A stretch of DNA of 64,000 bases from Roseburia sp. AF12-17LB (GTDB taxonomy: Bacteria; Bacillota; Clostridia; Lachnospirales; Lachnospiraceae). Below the pieces are notes generated by a model that saw nothing but the letters and a program-made list of their open reading frames with translations, was not told the origin of the DNA and did no database searches. Numbering within the stretch: the stretch's first letter is position 1; each line of letters starts with the position of its first letter. The stretch lies in the NCBI RefSeq assembly GCF_003479605.1, contig NZ_QUHR01000002.1, positions 1-64,000 of the forward strand. Direction: 5' to 3'. Of this stretch, positions 9,015-16,974 are shown one piece after another. The position numbers and the translations under genes are program-made.

Positions 9015-9944
9015 ATGTATCATTTTATAGTAAACAATACCTCGGGAGGCGGCAGGTCCAAACGGGTCTGGGAGGAACTGCAGAATTACCTTCTGGAGCA
9101 TGAAATAAGGTATAAAGCACATTTTACAGAGTATGAGGGCCATGCGAAGAAGCTTGCAGACCGTGTATGTGATATTGATAGAGAAAAAGTGTATCTTATT
9201 GTGGTCGGTGGTGATGGTACGTTAAATGAAGTACTGAACGGGATGCATGATTTTGAAAAAATCCGGTTTGGCTACATACCGACCGGCTCCGGGAATGATT
9301 TCGCAAGAGGTATGAAAATCAATGGAACACCTACAGAAAATTTAGAGCGGATACTTCAGGCGGAAGAGACAACGCCGATTGACTTAGGTTGTGTCAGCTG
9401 GGTGGAAGAAGGACAGAAGGAACAGAAGATTTTTGCAATTAGTTCCGGTCTTGGACTGGATGCGGATGTATGTAAACAGGCACTGCATTCCGGATTAAAG
9501 AAAGCATTAAATAAACTGGGACTTGGTTCATTAACCTACGTCTGTCTTACGATAAAATCCCTGTTTACCATGCCGACAGCAGAGGCGAAGATAGTATTTG
9601 ATGATGAAGTGGAAGAGCCGATTTCCCGGATGATTTTTATTGCTGGAATGAATCAGTATTGTGAAGGCGGCGGAGTGCCGATGGCTCCGGATGCAGTGGC
9701 TACGGACGGAGAATTTTCGGTCTGCTGTGGCTATGGAGTGGCAAGGTGGCGTACCTTTTTTCTGCTGCCATTTCTGGTAAAGGGAAAACATACAGGATTT
9801 AAGTGCTTTGATATCCATAATTGCAGAAAATTCAGCGTGGATTTGGAAAAACCAATGGTATTGCATGCTGACGGAGAATATTGTGGGGATGTGACGCACG
9901 CAGAGTTTAGATGTCTTTCTGGAAAACTGAATATTTTGTTATAA
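9015..9944 (+). CDS. diacylglycerol kinase-like lipid kinase (YegS/DagK family)
   Basis: This 309-residue protein has the DAGK catalytic domain, with the nucleotide-binding motif GGDGTLNEVLNG near residue 70 and YIPTGSGNDFARG near residue 95. Such enzymes phosphorylate diacylglycerol or related lipids at the membrane surface with ATP. The start lies one base after the malQ stop, so it is probably transcribed with the maltodextrin operon and translated by coupling, though the function has no clear link to sugar uptake. The lipid substrate is not determined. Confidence 0.85.
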   Translation: MYHFIVNNTSGGGRSKRVWEELQNYLLEHEIRYKAHFTEYEGHAKKLADRVCDIDREKVYLIVVGGDGTLNEVLNGMHDFEKIRFGYIPTGSGNDFARGMKINGTPTENLERILQAEETTPIDLGCVSWVEEGQKEQKIFAISSGLGLDADVCKQALHSGLKKALNKLGLGSLTYVCLTIKSLFTMPTAEAKIVFDDEVEEPISRMIFIAGMNQYCEGGGVPMAPDAVATDGEFSVCCGYGVARWRTFFLLPFLVKGKHTGFKCFDIHNCRKFSVDLEKPMVLHADGEYCGDVTHAEFRCLSGKLNILL

Positions 9945-9951
9945 AGGTGAC

Positions 9952-9991
9952 TTCCTCCTGCATATACATATAACAGTATAGGCAGGAGGAA
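9952..9991 (+). promoter_or_regulatory. perfect inverted repeat covering the spoIVA ribosome binding site
   Basis: TTCCTCCTGC at 9952-9961 is the exact reverse complement of GCAGGAGGAA at 9982-9991, around a 20-base loop. The right arm contains the whole spoIVA Shine-Dalgarno. In any RNA reading in from upstream genes the site would be paired and translation blocked. An RNA starting inside the loop would lack the left arm and be free. No T-run follows, so it is not a terminator. Confidence 0.8.
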
Positions 9992-9996
9992 TTTAT

Positions 9997-11484
9997 ATGG
10001 AAAATTTTAATACAGGCACTTATGATATGTATAAAGATATCAGTGCAAGGACAAATGGGGAAATTTACATAGGTGTGATTGGAGCTGTGCGGACCGGAAA
10101 GTCATCTTTTATCAAACGTTTCATGGAGCTGATGGTACTTCCGTTTATGGAGGATGAAAACAGCCGCCAGCGTGCGGTGGATGAAATGCCACAGGCGGCC
10201 CAGGGGAAAACCATTATGACAACAGAGCCGAAGTTTATTCCAAAAGATGCTGCAAAAATCCGGCTTGGCGAAGATGCCGAAGTAAAAGTGAGGCTGATTG
10301 ACTGTGTGGGTTATATGGTAGAGGGTGCCACCGGACATCTGGAAAATGGTGTGGAGCGAATGGTAAAGACGCCTTGGTTTGAAGAGGAAATTCCTTTTAC
10401 AAAGGCAGCAGAGGTCGGGACCAGAAAGGTTATTAATGACCATGCAACCATTGGAATTGTAGTAACTGCAGATGGCAGTTTCACAGATATCCCGCGGGAG
10501 AATTATGTGAAAGGTGAGGAAGAAACCATAAAAGAGCTGCAGAGAATCGGAAAACCCTTTGTTATGGTACTGAATTCCGTAAAACCATACAGCGAGGAAA
10601 CGGCACAACTGGCAAAAGAATTAGAAGAAAAATATGAAGTCAGTGTATTTCCACTGAATTGTGAGCAGCTTCGAAAAGAAGATGTCTATGCAGTGCTGAA
10701 GGGTATCCTCTATGAATTCCCGGTGGTGAAGATGAATTTCTTTCTTCCGAAATGGGTAGAAATGTTGGAAATGAGTCATCCAATCAAAGAAAATGTGGTT
10801 GCAAATGCTGGAAAAATGCTGTCGGAAGTAACTCTGATTAAAGATTTGATGGATTACAAGATGGCTCCGGAGGGAGATTACATTTCCAATATGATGATGC
10901 AGGCGGTGAATCTGGAAAATGGCACAGCAGATATCCGGCTGGATATTGCAGATCAGTATTATTATGAAAATATCAGTGAACTGACCGGAACAGAAGTGAC
11001 TGGGGAATACCAGCTTATTTCCATGATAAAAGAGCTTTCTGAGAAACGTAAGGAATATGAGAAGGTAGCGGATGCGGTACAATCGGTAGAAATGAAAGGA
11101 TATGGAGTGGTGAGTCCGAAGCTTTCAGATATTAAAATGGATGATCCGGTGCTGATTAAACATGGCAATAAGTTTGGTGTAAAAATCAAGGCAGTAGCAC
11201 CGTCTGTTCATATGATCCGGGCAAATATTGAAACGGAGATTGCACCGATTGTAGGAAGTGAAGAGCAGGCAAACGACCTGATTCATTATATCAAAGAGGG
11301 ACAGAGCACAGAAGATGGAGTCTGGGGAACCAGCATTTTTGGAAAATCCATTGGAGAACTGATGGAAGACGGTATCCGCAGCAAGATTGGCATGATGGAT
11401 GATGAAAGCCAGATGAAACTGCAGGATACCATGCAGAAAGTTGTAAATGATAATAATGGCGGATTAGTCTGTATTATTATTTAA
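9997..11484 (+). CDS. spoIVA: stage IV sporulation protein A, spore coat morphogenetic ATPase
   Basis: SpoIVA forms the ATP-driven basement layer on the outside of the developing forespore, on which the coat assembles. The 495-residue length and overall sequence match the family. The P-loop GAVRTGKSSFIKRF is near residue 30, and the C-terminus ends in the hydrophobic stretch GGLVCIIII typical of the membrane-associating tail. The start at 9997 has AGGAGG 7 bases upstream, but that site lies in a strong inverted repeat. In other Firmicutes the gene is made from a sigma-E promoter in the mother cell; I cannot place one convincingly here. The 3' end overlaps the convergent AraC gene by 21 bases. 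Confidence 0.96.
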   Translation: MENFNTGTYDMYKDISARTNGEIYIGVIGAVRTGKSSFIKRFMELMVLPFMEDENSRQRAVDEMPQAAQGKTIMTTEPKFIPKDAAKIRLGEDAEVKVRLIDCVGYMVEGATGHLENGVERMVKTPWFEEEIPFTKAAEVGTRKVINDHATIGIVVTADGSFTDIPRENYVKGEEETIKELQRIGKPFVMVLNSVKPYSEETAQLAKELEEKYEVSVFPLNCEQLRKEDVYAVLKGILYEFPVVKMNFFLPKWVEMLEMSHPIKENVVANAGKMLSEVTLIKDLMDYKMAPEGDYISNMMMQAVNLENGTADIRLDIADQYYYENISELTGTEVTGEYQLISMIKELSEKRKEYEKVADAVQSVEMKGYGVVSPKLSDIKMDDPVLIKHGNKFGVKIKAVAPSVHMIRANIETEIAPIVGSEEQANDLIHYIKEGQSTEDGVWGTSIFGKSIGELMEDGIRSKIGMMDDESQMKLQDTMQKVVNDNNGGLVCIII

Positions 11485-12306
11485 GGATGCAAGCCGGTAA
11501 TCCCGGGGCGATATTCCTTTCAGCTTATGGAACGTCTTGGAAAAATGCAGCCCATTGTCAAAGCCTACGGAATTAGCTACAGCAGTAATGGATAGGCTGG
11601 AGTGTTCTAAGAGATAGCATGCCTGTTTTAAACGAAACTGGGTCAGATAATTTTTCGGCGACTGACCCAGTATGGTTTCAAAAGAGCGGTACAGATGGCT
11701 CCGGCTTACGCCTACATAATCAGCAATATCTTCTACGTGAATCGGGTAGGAATAGTTGGCGGAAATATAGGCAATTCCTTTCTGGACATAGTTGCTGGAA
11801 CTGTTATACTGTTCATTATTGCTGGCATGTTTCATAAAAAGAGCCAGCGTCTGATAGAGCCGTCCGGTCATTTCTACAGAATCCATGAAATCATTTCCGC
11901 AGGCTTCATAGATACCGAGAAGGTGTTCCCGGATGGATTCGGAAAGCGGCGTCTGGTGAATCAGTGGAAACTCCCTGGAAAAATCTGTGGCATTCAAAAT
12001 AATGGCAGCGTCACTGCCATTAAAGCCTACCCAGGCATATTCCCACGGGTCTTTTTCGTCTGCATAATAGGTGATTTCGGTCTGAGGGTAGACAAGGAAG
12101 GTATCTCCGGTGGAAAGGGCATAAACTTTACCACCAACAGAATAATATCCTTTGCCGGATAGAATGTGATGAATCAGATAATGGTCACGGATTCCCGGTC
12201 CCCACTGGTAAAGAGGTTCACATTTCTGGAAACCGACATTATAGACGGAAAGGGAAACCAGTTCTTTTTTATTTACTTTATAAGAATTCTTATATTTTGG
12301 GTCCAT
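11464..12306 (-). CDS. AraC-family transcriptional regulator
   Basis: The 280-residue protein has an N-terminal cupin-like ligand domain, with GKGYYSVGGKVYALSTGDTF near residues 50-70, and two C-terminal helix-turn-helices near residues 185-270, including YVGVSRSHLYRSFETILGQS and SVGFDNGLHFSKTFHKLKG. This layout is typical of sugar-responsive activators such as MsmR or RafR. It is transcribed toward spoIVA, overlapping its 3' end, and divergently from galE across a 184-bp spacer. Its target is unknown; galE or a distant sugar operon is possible. The ligand cannot be read from sequence. Confidence 0.85.
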   Translation of the reverse strand: MDPKYKNSYKVNKKELVSLSVYNVGFQKCEPLYQWGPGIRDHYLIHHILSGKGYYSVGGKVYALSTGDTFLVYPQTEITYYADEKDPWEYAWVGFNGSDAAIILNATDFSREFPLIHQTPLSESIREHLLGIYEACGNDFMDSVEMTGRLYQTLALFMKHASNNEQYNSSSNYVQKGIAYISANYSYPIHVEDIADYVGVSRSHLYRSFETILGQSPKNYLTQFRLKQACYLLEHSSLSITAVANSVGFDNGLHFSKTFHKLKGISPRDYRLASLNNNTD

Positions 12307-12490
12307 CGTATGCCTCCCTTCTGGAATTTGCAGATAGATTATAGATATATTATAGAGGCTGTCCTTTGCAGATGCAACAAAAATACATATTGTTTATACA
12401 ATAGATACTGTTCAAATACAGGAATATAAGGTATACTATTATTTGTAAGGAACACGAAAATACATATTTTAGTACAAAGGAGTGGAGAAT

Positions 12491-13507
12491 ATGTCTATTT
12501 TAGTTACAGGTGGAGCAGGTTATATCGGAAGTCATACCTGCGTGGAATTACAGCAGGCAGGCTATGACGTAGTAGTGCTGGATAATTTGTCCAATGCCAG
12601 CGAAAAATCATTGGAGCGTGTAAAAGCGCTTACTGGAAAAGAAGTTACATTTTACCGTGGAGATATATTAGACCGTGATATCTTAAATGAAATCATGGAA
12701 AAAGAGAAGATTGACTGCTGCATTCATTTTGCAGGATTAAAAGCAGTTGGAGAATCTGTGGTAAAGCCATGGGAATATTATAATAACAACATTGCAGGAA
12801 CATTGACTTTAGTAGATGTGATGCGCCAGCACGGCTGCAAGAATATTATCTTTTCTTCCTCCGCGACCGTATATGGTGATCCGGCACAGATTCCAATCAC
12901 AGAGGAATGCCCGAAGGGACAGTGTACCAATCCATATGGCTGGACGAAATCCATGTTAGAGCAGATTCTTATGGATATGCAGAAAGCTGATCCGGAATGG
13001 AATGTTATCTTATTAAGATATTTTAACCCAATCGGAGCACATCAGAGCGGAACTATGGGAGAAAACCCGAATGGAATTCCGAACAATCTGATGCCATATA
13101 TTACCCAGGTGGCAGTTGGAAAGTTAAAAGAGCTTGGCGTATTTGGAAATGATTATGATACACCGGACGGAACCGGGGTAAGAGACTACATTCATGTAGT
13201 AGACCTGGCAAAGGGACATGTAAAGGCATTAAAGAAGATTGAGGAAAATGCCGGATTAAGTATTTACAATCTTGGTACCGGACATGGTTATAGTGTACTT
13301 GATATTGTAAAGAATTTTGAAGAAGCAACAGGCGTAAAGATTCCTTATTCCATTAAGCCACGTCGTGCCGGCGACATTGCGACCTGTTATTGCGACCCTT
13401 CAAAGGCAGAGCGGGAGCTTGGCTGGAAAGCAGAGTTTGGCATTCGTGAAATGTGTGCCGATTCCTGGAGATGGCAGAAGAATAATCCGAATGGATATGA
13501 GGACTAG
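12491..13507 (+). CDS. galE: UDP-glucose 4-epimerase
   Basis: GalE interconverts UDP-glucose and UDP-galactose using bound NAD, supplying galactose for polysaccharides and completing the Leloir pathway. The 338-residue protein starts with [16 protein letters not shown] (Rossmann NAD site), contains [10 protein letters not shown] and the catalytic YGWTK pair near residue 150. The ATG at 12491 is preferred over the upstream GTG at 12482 because AAAGGAG lies 7 bases before it and the Rossmann strand then begins at residue 2. No other galactose genes are adjacent. A TATACT box at 12432-12437 may belong to its promoter. Confidence 0.95.
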   Translation: MSILVTGGAGYIGSHTCVELQQAGYDVVVLDNLSNASEKSLERVKALTGKEVTFYRGDILDRDILNEIMEKEKIDCCIHFAGLKAVGESVVKPWEYYNNNIAGTLTLVDVMRQHGCKNIIFSSSATVYGDPAQIPITEECPKGQCTNPYGWTKSMLEQILMDMQKADPEWNVILLRYFNPIGAHQSGTMGENPNGIPNNLMPYITQVAVGKLKELGVFGNDYDTPDGTGVRDYIHVVDLAKGHVKALKKIEENAGLSIYNLGTGHGYSVLDIVKNFEEATGVKIPYSIKPRRAGDIATCYCDPSKAERELGWKAEFGIREMCADSWRWQKNNPNGYED

Positions 13508-13550
13508 AAAGAAGCTGAAGAAAAAAATTGCAAAAAAATTAAAAAAGTGC

Positions 13551-13579
13551 TTGCAATTTAGAGGGCGTCGTGTTATAGT
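13551..13579 (+). promoter_or_regulatory. promoter of tRNA-Glu
   Basis: TTGCAA at 13551-13556 and TATAGT at 13574-13579 are 17 bases apart, with an extended -10 TGT. The tRNA starts 12 bases later. Confidence 0.8.
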
Positions 13580-13590
13580 ATCACTTGTCC

Positions 13591-13662
13591 GGTTCATTGG
13601 TCAAGCGGTTAAGACGCCGCCCTCTCACGGCGGAAACAGGGGTTCGATTCCCCTATGAACTG
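13591..13662 (+). tRNA. tRNA-Glu (anticodon CTC)
   Basis: The 72-base sequence folds as a cloverleaf. The acceptor arm GGTTCAT pairs with ATGAACT, with one G-U pair. The anticodon arm CCGCC-GGCGG encloses the loop CTCTCAC with CTC at positions 34-36. The T-arm carries GGTTCGATTCC. CCA is not encoded. The anticodon reads GAG codons. It lies at the left edge of an AT-rich accessory island. Confidence 0.97.
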
Positions 13663-13699
13663 CTCACTATTAATAATTTAATAGCCCAACCCATAGAAG

Positions 13700-13740
13700 A
13701 TGCTGAAAGCCAGATAATGGTTTTACAGCATTTTTTATTT
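13700..13740 (+). terminator. terminator after tRNA-Glu
   Basis: ATGCTG at 13700-13705 pairs with CAGCAT at 13726-13731; an inner stem adds AAAGCC with GGTTTT. A run of six T follows at 13731-13736. Repeat copy 2 starts immediately after. Confidence 0.75.
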
Positions 13741-13742
13741 AC

Positions 13743-13832
13743 GCGAGTAGCGAGAAAAATCGCATGCTTGCATGCATATTTGGCAAGCACTGCGATAACT
13801 CGGGAAACTCGCAAAGTTTGTATCTCGTAGTT
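13743..13832. repeat. 90-bp dispersed palindromic repeat, copy 2
   Basis: This block matches 139-228 at 82 of 90 positions without gaps and lies, like copy 1, directly behind a terminator T-run. It contains the same short inverted repeats, though the right-hand CGAGAAAC stem is weakened here by two changes. No gene overlaps it. Together with the terminator it accounts for part of the 419-base gap between tRNA-Glu and the next gene; the rest (13833-14081) holds nothing I recognise beyond the promoter region of that gene. Confidence 0.85.
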
Positions 13833-14081
13833 GTTCTAAAAAGCCTTAAAAATACATTGCTAAAAGTGCGAGGTATTCAAAAAGGTATTCTAACATATGT
13901 TCGATTGATAAAATACGCAGGAAAGGAGAGTCCTGCAAAAGTGCTTACCCAAGATAAATCGACCACAAATCGGTTTAGTTTTTGACCTTAAATAAAAGAG
14001 TATATGGTATGTCATAAGTGTAGTTGCAGTTTATACCGATATGAAATATAATTGTTTTATACAGAGGAAAAGAGGAGAATT

Positions 14082-14732
14082 ATGGAAGAATATACGAGAG
14101 ATAGAATATATGATATCATGAATGTGACTCAATGCAATCAAGCCAATATGTTGAAGCGATTAGATAAGAACTCAAAATTTTCAAGTTTTGTGCTTATTTA
14201 TTACAGTATAGTCTTGATTATTTATTCGTTAACTTCATTGTATTTTCCTAAATATTATGATGAAATATTGTCTGGATATTTTAGCATAATCATTTCTGTT
14301 GTAATCTTGGCATTTTCTATTATAAATGGAAATTCAAAATACTCTGAAAGAATTAAAGCAACAGAATCGACGTTGAATGCAATCAAAGTGTTAAAAAGAG
14401 AACTTACTGATGAAAATCTTTCTGATAAAAAGTCCGAATATAACGAAGTGATTGACAGAATGGAATATCGGGCGGAGGTAGACTTTTTTAATACGCTTAA
14501 GCAAAGATGCAAAGAGTATAGCATAAGATGGTACTGTTATAAGAATGATATAATAGAAGCAAAAAGATGTACATTGGAAAAAGAAAGAATAAGACAATTG
14601 GATAAGTTAAACAATTATCTAAGCGAAAATAATCCCTTTTTACAGCAAATAAAAGTTGTTTGTATCAATATTCTTTATGGGGTAATAGTTCTTATGCCAA
14701 TTTTGATTTTTATAATTTGCTTTCTGATTTAA
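14082..14732 (+). CDS. SLATT-domain (probably family 5) membrane effector-like protein
   Basis: The 216-residue protein has two close membrane helices (about residues 34-54 and 62-82), a charged helical cytoplasmic part (about 85-190) and a third hydrophobic helix at the C-terminus (about 191-215). The pattern of an N-terminal KRLDKNSKFSSF segment, two helices and a following SERIKATESTLNAIK helix fits SLATT family 5 as I recall it. SLATT proteins are predicted pore-forming effectors in nucleotide-signalling and reverse-transcriptase conflict systems. The ATG at 14082 follows GAGGAGAATT and is preferred over an in-frame ATG ten codons upstream. No cyclase, SLOG or reverse transcriptase gene is within the window, so it is an orphan here. 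Family assignment is by eye. Confidence 0.65.
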   Translation: MEEYTRDRIYDIMNVTQCNQANMLKRLDKNSKFSSFVLIYYSIVLIIYSLTSLYFPKYYDEILSGYFSIIISVVILAFSIINGNSKYSERIKATESTLNAIKVLKRELTDENLSDKKSEYNEVIDRMEYRAEVDFFNTLKQRCKEYSIRWYCYKNDIIEAKRCTLEKERIRQLDKLNNYLSENNPFLQQIKVVCINILYGVIVLMPILIFIICFLI

Positions 14733-15039
14733 GCGAGAAAGTTGTGGTGTGTGTATTAAAAAGGAATGAAGCAATCGTTTTATTATGCTACTCCGGATTG
14801 CTGAGTTGATAAGGATATGGATAGTTTATGAGCTATAAGTGTAGCTGGGACAGTTGAAAAGCTGAGATGATATTTAATTGGATTCGTATTATTCGTGTAA
14901 TGTAGCAGTGGTGGAGGACGCAGCTGCATAGTAGTCTGCAACAGTTGAAAGTTATGTAAGGCATTATTAGTTGACACAGTAATTCTAGTGACAGTGCCAA
15001 TAACCTTTTTATAGGTATGCTGACAGCTTTCTAGTTTGC

Positions 15040-15162
15040 ATGAAAATGCAATGGAATAAAAAGAGGTTTGCCTTGAATATTGATTGCATCACAAATGGAG
15101 AAGGCTAGCTGCAGGCGGAGAAAAATAAAGTGGATGTCCCTATAGTGTTTGATGCTTTGTAA
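15040..15162 (+). pseudogene. possible remnant of a small coding region with an internal stop
   Basis: From the ATG at 15040 a frame runs 22 codons to a TAG at 15106. It then continues in the same frame for 17 more codons with sensible composition (LQAEKNKVDVPIVFDAL) to a TAA at 15160. This looks like a short gene or gene fragment broken by a nonsense change. I do not recognise the family, and there is no good ribosome site, so the call is weak. Confidence 0.25.
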
Positions 15163-15506
15163 AAGTAATTGTGTTATTTTTTCATAGTGCTCTTCAAAAA
15201 TATTAGTAAGAAGATGTTAAAAAATTATCAAAATAATAATTTGCAATGTTGAAGAATACATATAGAACCGCTGTTAAAAACTGCAACATATCGTTACCTC
15301 CTTAAAATATTGGATAAAAGCAATATGTTTAAAAATTAAAAAATAAAGGAGATTCTACAAAAAAAGAAAAGGTAAATTTGTGGAAATGTATACACAATTA
15401 AAATGCTTGAATTTGTACAAAATGATTAAGGGGGGAGAATACTTGAATTCAAATCAATTTCGATTTTGATTGGTAGGAATATGAAAAATAAGAATTGAAA
15501 AACAGC

Positions 15507-15538
15507 ATGCTTTCTGTTATATTAAAAACAGAGGGCAT
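15507..15538. other. 12-bp hairpin upstream of the RNase III gene
   Basis: ATGCTTTCTGTT at 15507-15518 pairs with AACAGAGGGCAT at 15527-15538 over all 12 positions, two as G-U, around an 8-base loop. A second imperfect hairpin spans 15571-15606. They could be part of the leader of the downstream gene or, read on the - strand, a weak terminator. Confidence 0.45.
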
Positions 15539-15727
15539 AATATTATAAATTAAAACCATTGTTTTCATAGGTTTATTTCATTTTATGAAAGTGAAATGAT
15601 GTAAACATAGAAAAACAAAGATTCAAATTTATCTTATCTTGTTCAATTTAGCAATGCATTATAAGAATGGATTGTTTATTATTGGACTCTTTATGTCTTC
15701 TAGTAAAAATAAACTAGGAGGTATCAT

Positions 15728-16780
15728 ATGGATACAAATGATTTAATTGGTATCGAAAACCAAATTGATTACAAATTTAAAAACCGGGACTTGTTACAAC
15801 AGGCATTTGTTCGCAGGTCGTATTCTGCAGAAAATGGCGGGGCAAATAACGAAGTTTTAGAGTTCATTGGTGATAAGGCTCTTGATTTTGTTGTGGTTCA
15901 ATTGCTTACAGAAGAGTACGGTTATATGGCATCTGAGTGCGATGATTTCAACAGGGATGAGTGTAATGAATTTTATTCTGAATGTGATGAAGGTGAATTG
16001 ACAGAAATTAAGAGCAAACTTGTTCAAAGGAAGAATCTGGCAGAAAGAATTGATATGCTGGGGTTCGCTGATTTTCTTATTATGGGAAAAAGTGATATTA
16101 ACGGACATGCGGAAGAAAAAGATGCTGTAAAAGAAGATTTGTTTGAAGCAATCATTGGGGCAGTAGTATTGGATTGTAATTGGAATATGAAAATTCTTAA
16201 ACAGGTGATTGAGCAGATGCTGGAACCTGATTTAGAGAATGAAGATGACAATTATATTCAACTTTTGCAGGAGTGGTCATTACGAAAATATGAAATTTTG
16301 CCATTATATCATGTGGAAAAATACAATACTGCACATTGGTATATGGGGGATTATGTGTGTAGTGAGTGGCCGATAAACGGAAAAAGGCCACTATATAAGG
16401 CGTATCTAAAAATTGAAGAATTTGACAATATTATTCTTGGGTTTGGTGACTCGCAGAAAGAAGCCAGAAAGGCTGCAGCAAAATATGTATACCAGTACCT
16501 GGAAAAGAATAACTTATTGTTTACTATTAGGGATGAAATAGAACACCCAAATAAACAAGATTCTATTAATCAACTTGAAATTCTTGCAAGGAGAGGCTAT
16601 TTTTCCATTCCGCAATATAACTTTGCGGAGAAATATGATTCGAATGGTAATCCAATCTGGCATTGTGAGTGTGTAATTAAAGAATATGATAGTATTTGCA
16701 TGGCAGATGCAACAGCAAAAAAAGAAGCAAAAAAGAGAGCTGCATTTAAAATGTTAAAGATGGTTTTAGAGGAGAAATAG
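15728..16780 (+). CDS. RNase III-like protein with two dsRNA-binding domains
   Basis: The 350-residue protein begins with a ribonuclease III domain (about 1-165). The signature NNEVLEFIGDKAL at 40-52 supplies Glu42, Glu45 and Asp49, and EDLFEAIIGA supplies Asp137 and Glu140. These are the positions that bind metal and cut dsRNA in known RNase III enzymes, so it is probably active. Two double-stranded-RNA-binding domains follow (about 175-260 and 277-349), each ending in the Lys/Ala-rich helix (QKEARKAAAKY and KKEAKKRAAF). Housekeeping bacterial RNase III has one such domain and about 230 residues. An acidic, Cys-containing insertion lies at about 67-87. The gene has an AGGAGG site and is coupled to a small downstream gene. 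It is not next to smc/ftsY, so it is likely an extra, accessory copy. Confidence 0.88.
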   Translation: MDTNDLIGIENQIDYKFKNRDLLQQAFVRRSYSAENGGANNEVLEFIGDKALDFVVVQLLTEEYGYMASECDDFNRDECNEFYSECDEGELTEIKSKLVQRKNLAERIDMLGFADFLIMGKSDINGHAEEKDAVKEDLFEAIIGAVVLDCNWNMKILKQVIEQMLEPDLENEDDNYIQLLQEWSLRKYEILPLYHVEKYNTAHWYMGDYVCSEWPINGKRPLYKAYLKIEEFDNIILGFGDSQKEARKAAAKYVYQYLEKNNLLFTIRDEIEHPNKQDSINQLEILARRGYFSIPQYNFAEKYDSNGNPIWHCECVIKEYDSICMADATAKKEAKKRAAFKMLKMVLEEK

Positions 16781-16783
16781 AAT

Positions 16784-16963
16784 ATGTATAGAAATATGCT
16801 TGATTACAATGATGGAGATATGCTCTGTCAGACATCAGATAATATCGCAATGGATATGGAGGGACATTTGATGTCAAGAGTGTCAGACAACATGGCACTG
16901 GATTTAGATACTGGAGAAATACATCTGATTTCATCCTGGAGAAGTGATGAAGAAGATGAATAA
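16784..16963 (+). CDS. 59-residue acidic protein with an internal repeat
   Basis: The ATG at 16784 lies three bases after the RNase III stop codon, with AGAGGAG inside the end of that gene serving as ribosome site, so the two genes are probably translated together. The protein is acidic and Met- and Asp-rich. It contains a direct repeat: TSDNIAMDMEGHLM at residues 17-30 and VSDNMALDLDTGEIH at 33-47. It ends in the acidic tail SDEEDE. It has no signal peptide or membrane segment. I do not recognise a family. A strong terminator follows, closing the two-gene unit. Partner, regulator or inhibitor of the RNase III are all possible. Confidence 0.7.
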   Translation: MYRNMLDYNDGDMLCQTSDNIAMDMEGHLMSRVSDNMALDLDTGEIHLISSWRSDEEDE

Positions 16964-16974
16964 GTAAATGAAAG

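Larger units (their letters stand above)
14733..15727. other. 995-bp gene-poor stretch in the accessory island
   Basis: I find no convincing intact gene here on either strand. The left half (to about 15165) has a more coding-like composition but is broken by stops in all frames, suggesting decayed coding DNA. The right half (about 15170-15720) is very AT-rich and holds two hairpins, at 15507-15538 and 15571-15606, upstream of the RNase III gene. A structured noncoding RNA in this stretch cannot be excluded by eye. Confidence 0.5.

Noticed and set aside
9929..9970. Sigma-E promoter for spoIVA
   Set aside because: GAATATT at 9929-9935 resembles a -35 box, but the nearest CATATACA-like -10 is about 25 bases away, too far for sigma-E. 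I do not call a promoter.
14783..14977. 64-residue - strand ORF after the SLATT gene
   Set aside because: No ribosome site, and the composition (Leu, Thr, Pro, His-rich) is that of a chance frame in decayed DNA.
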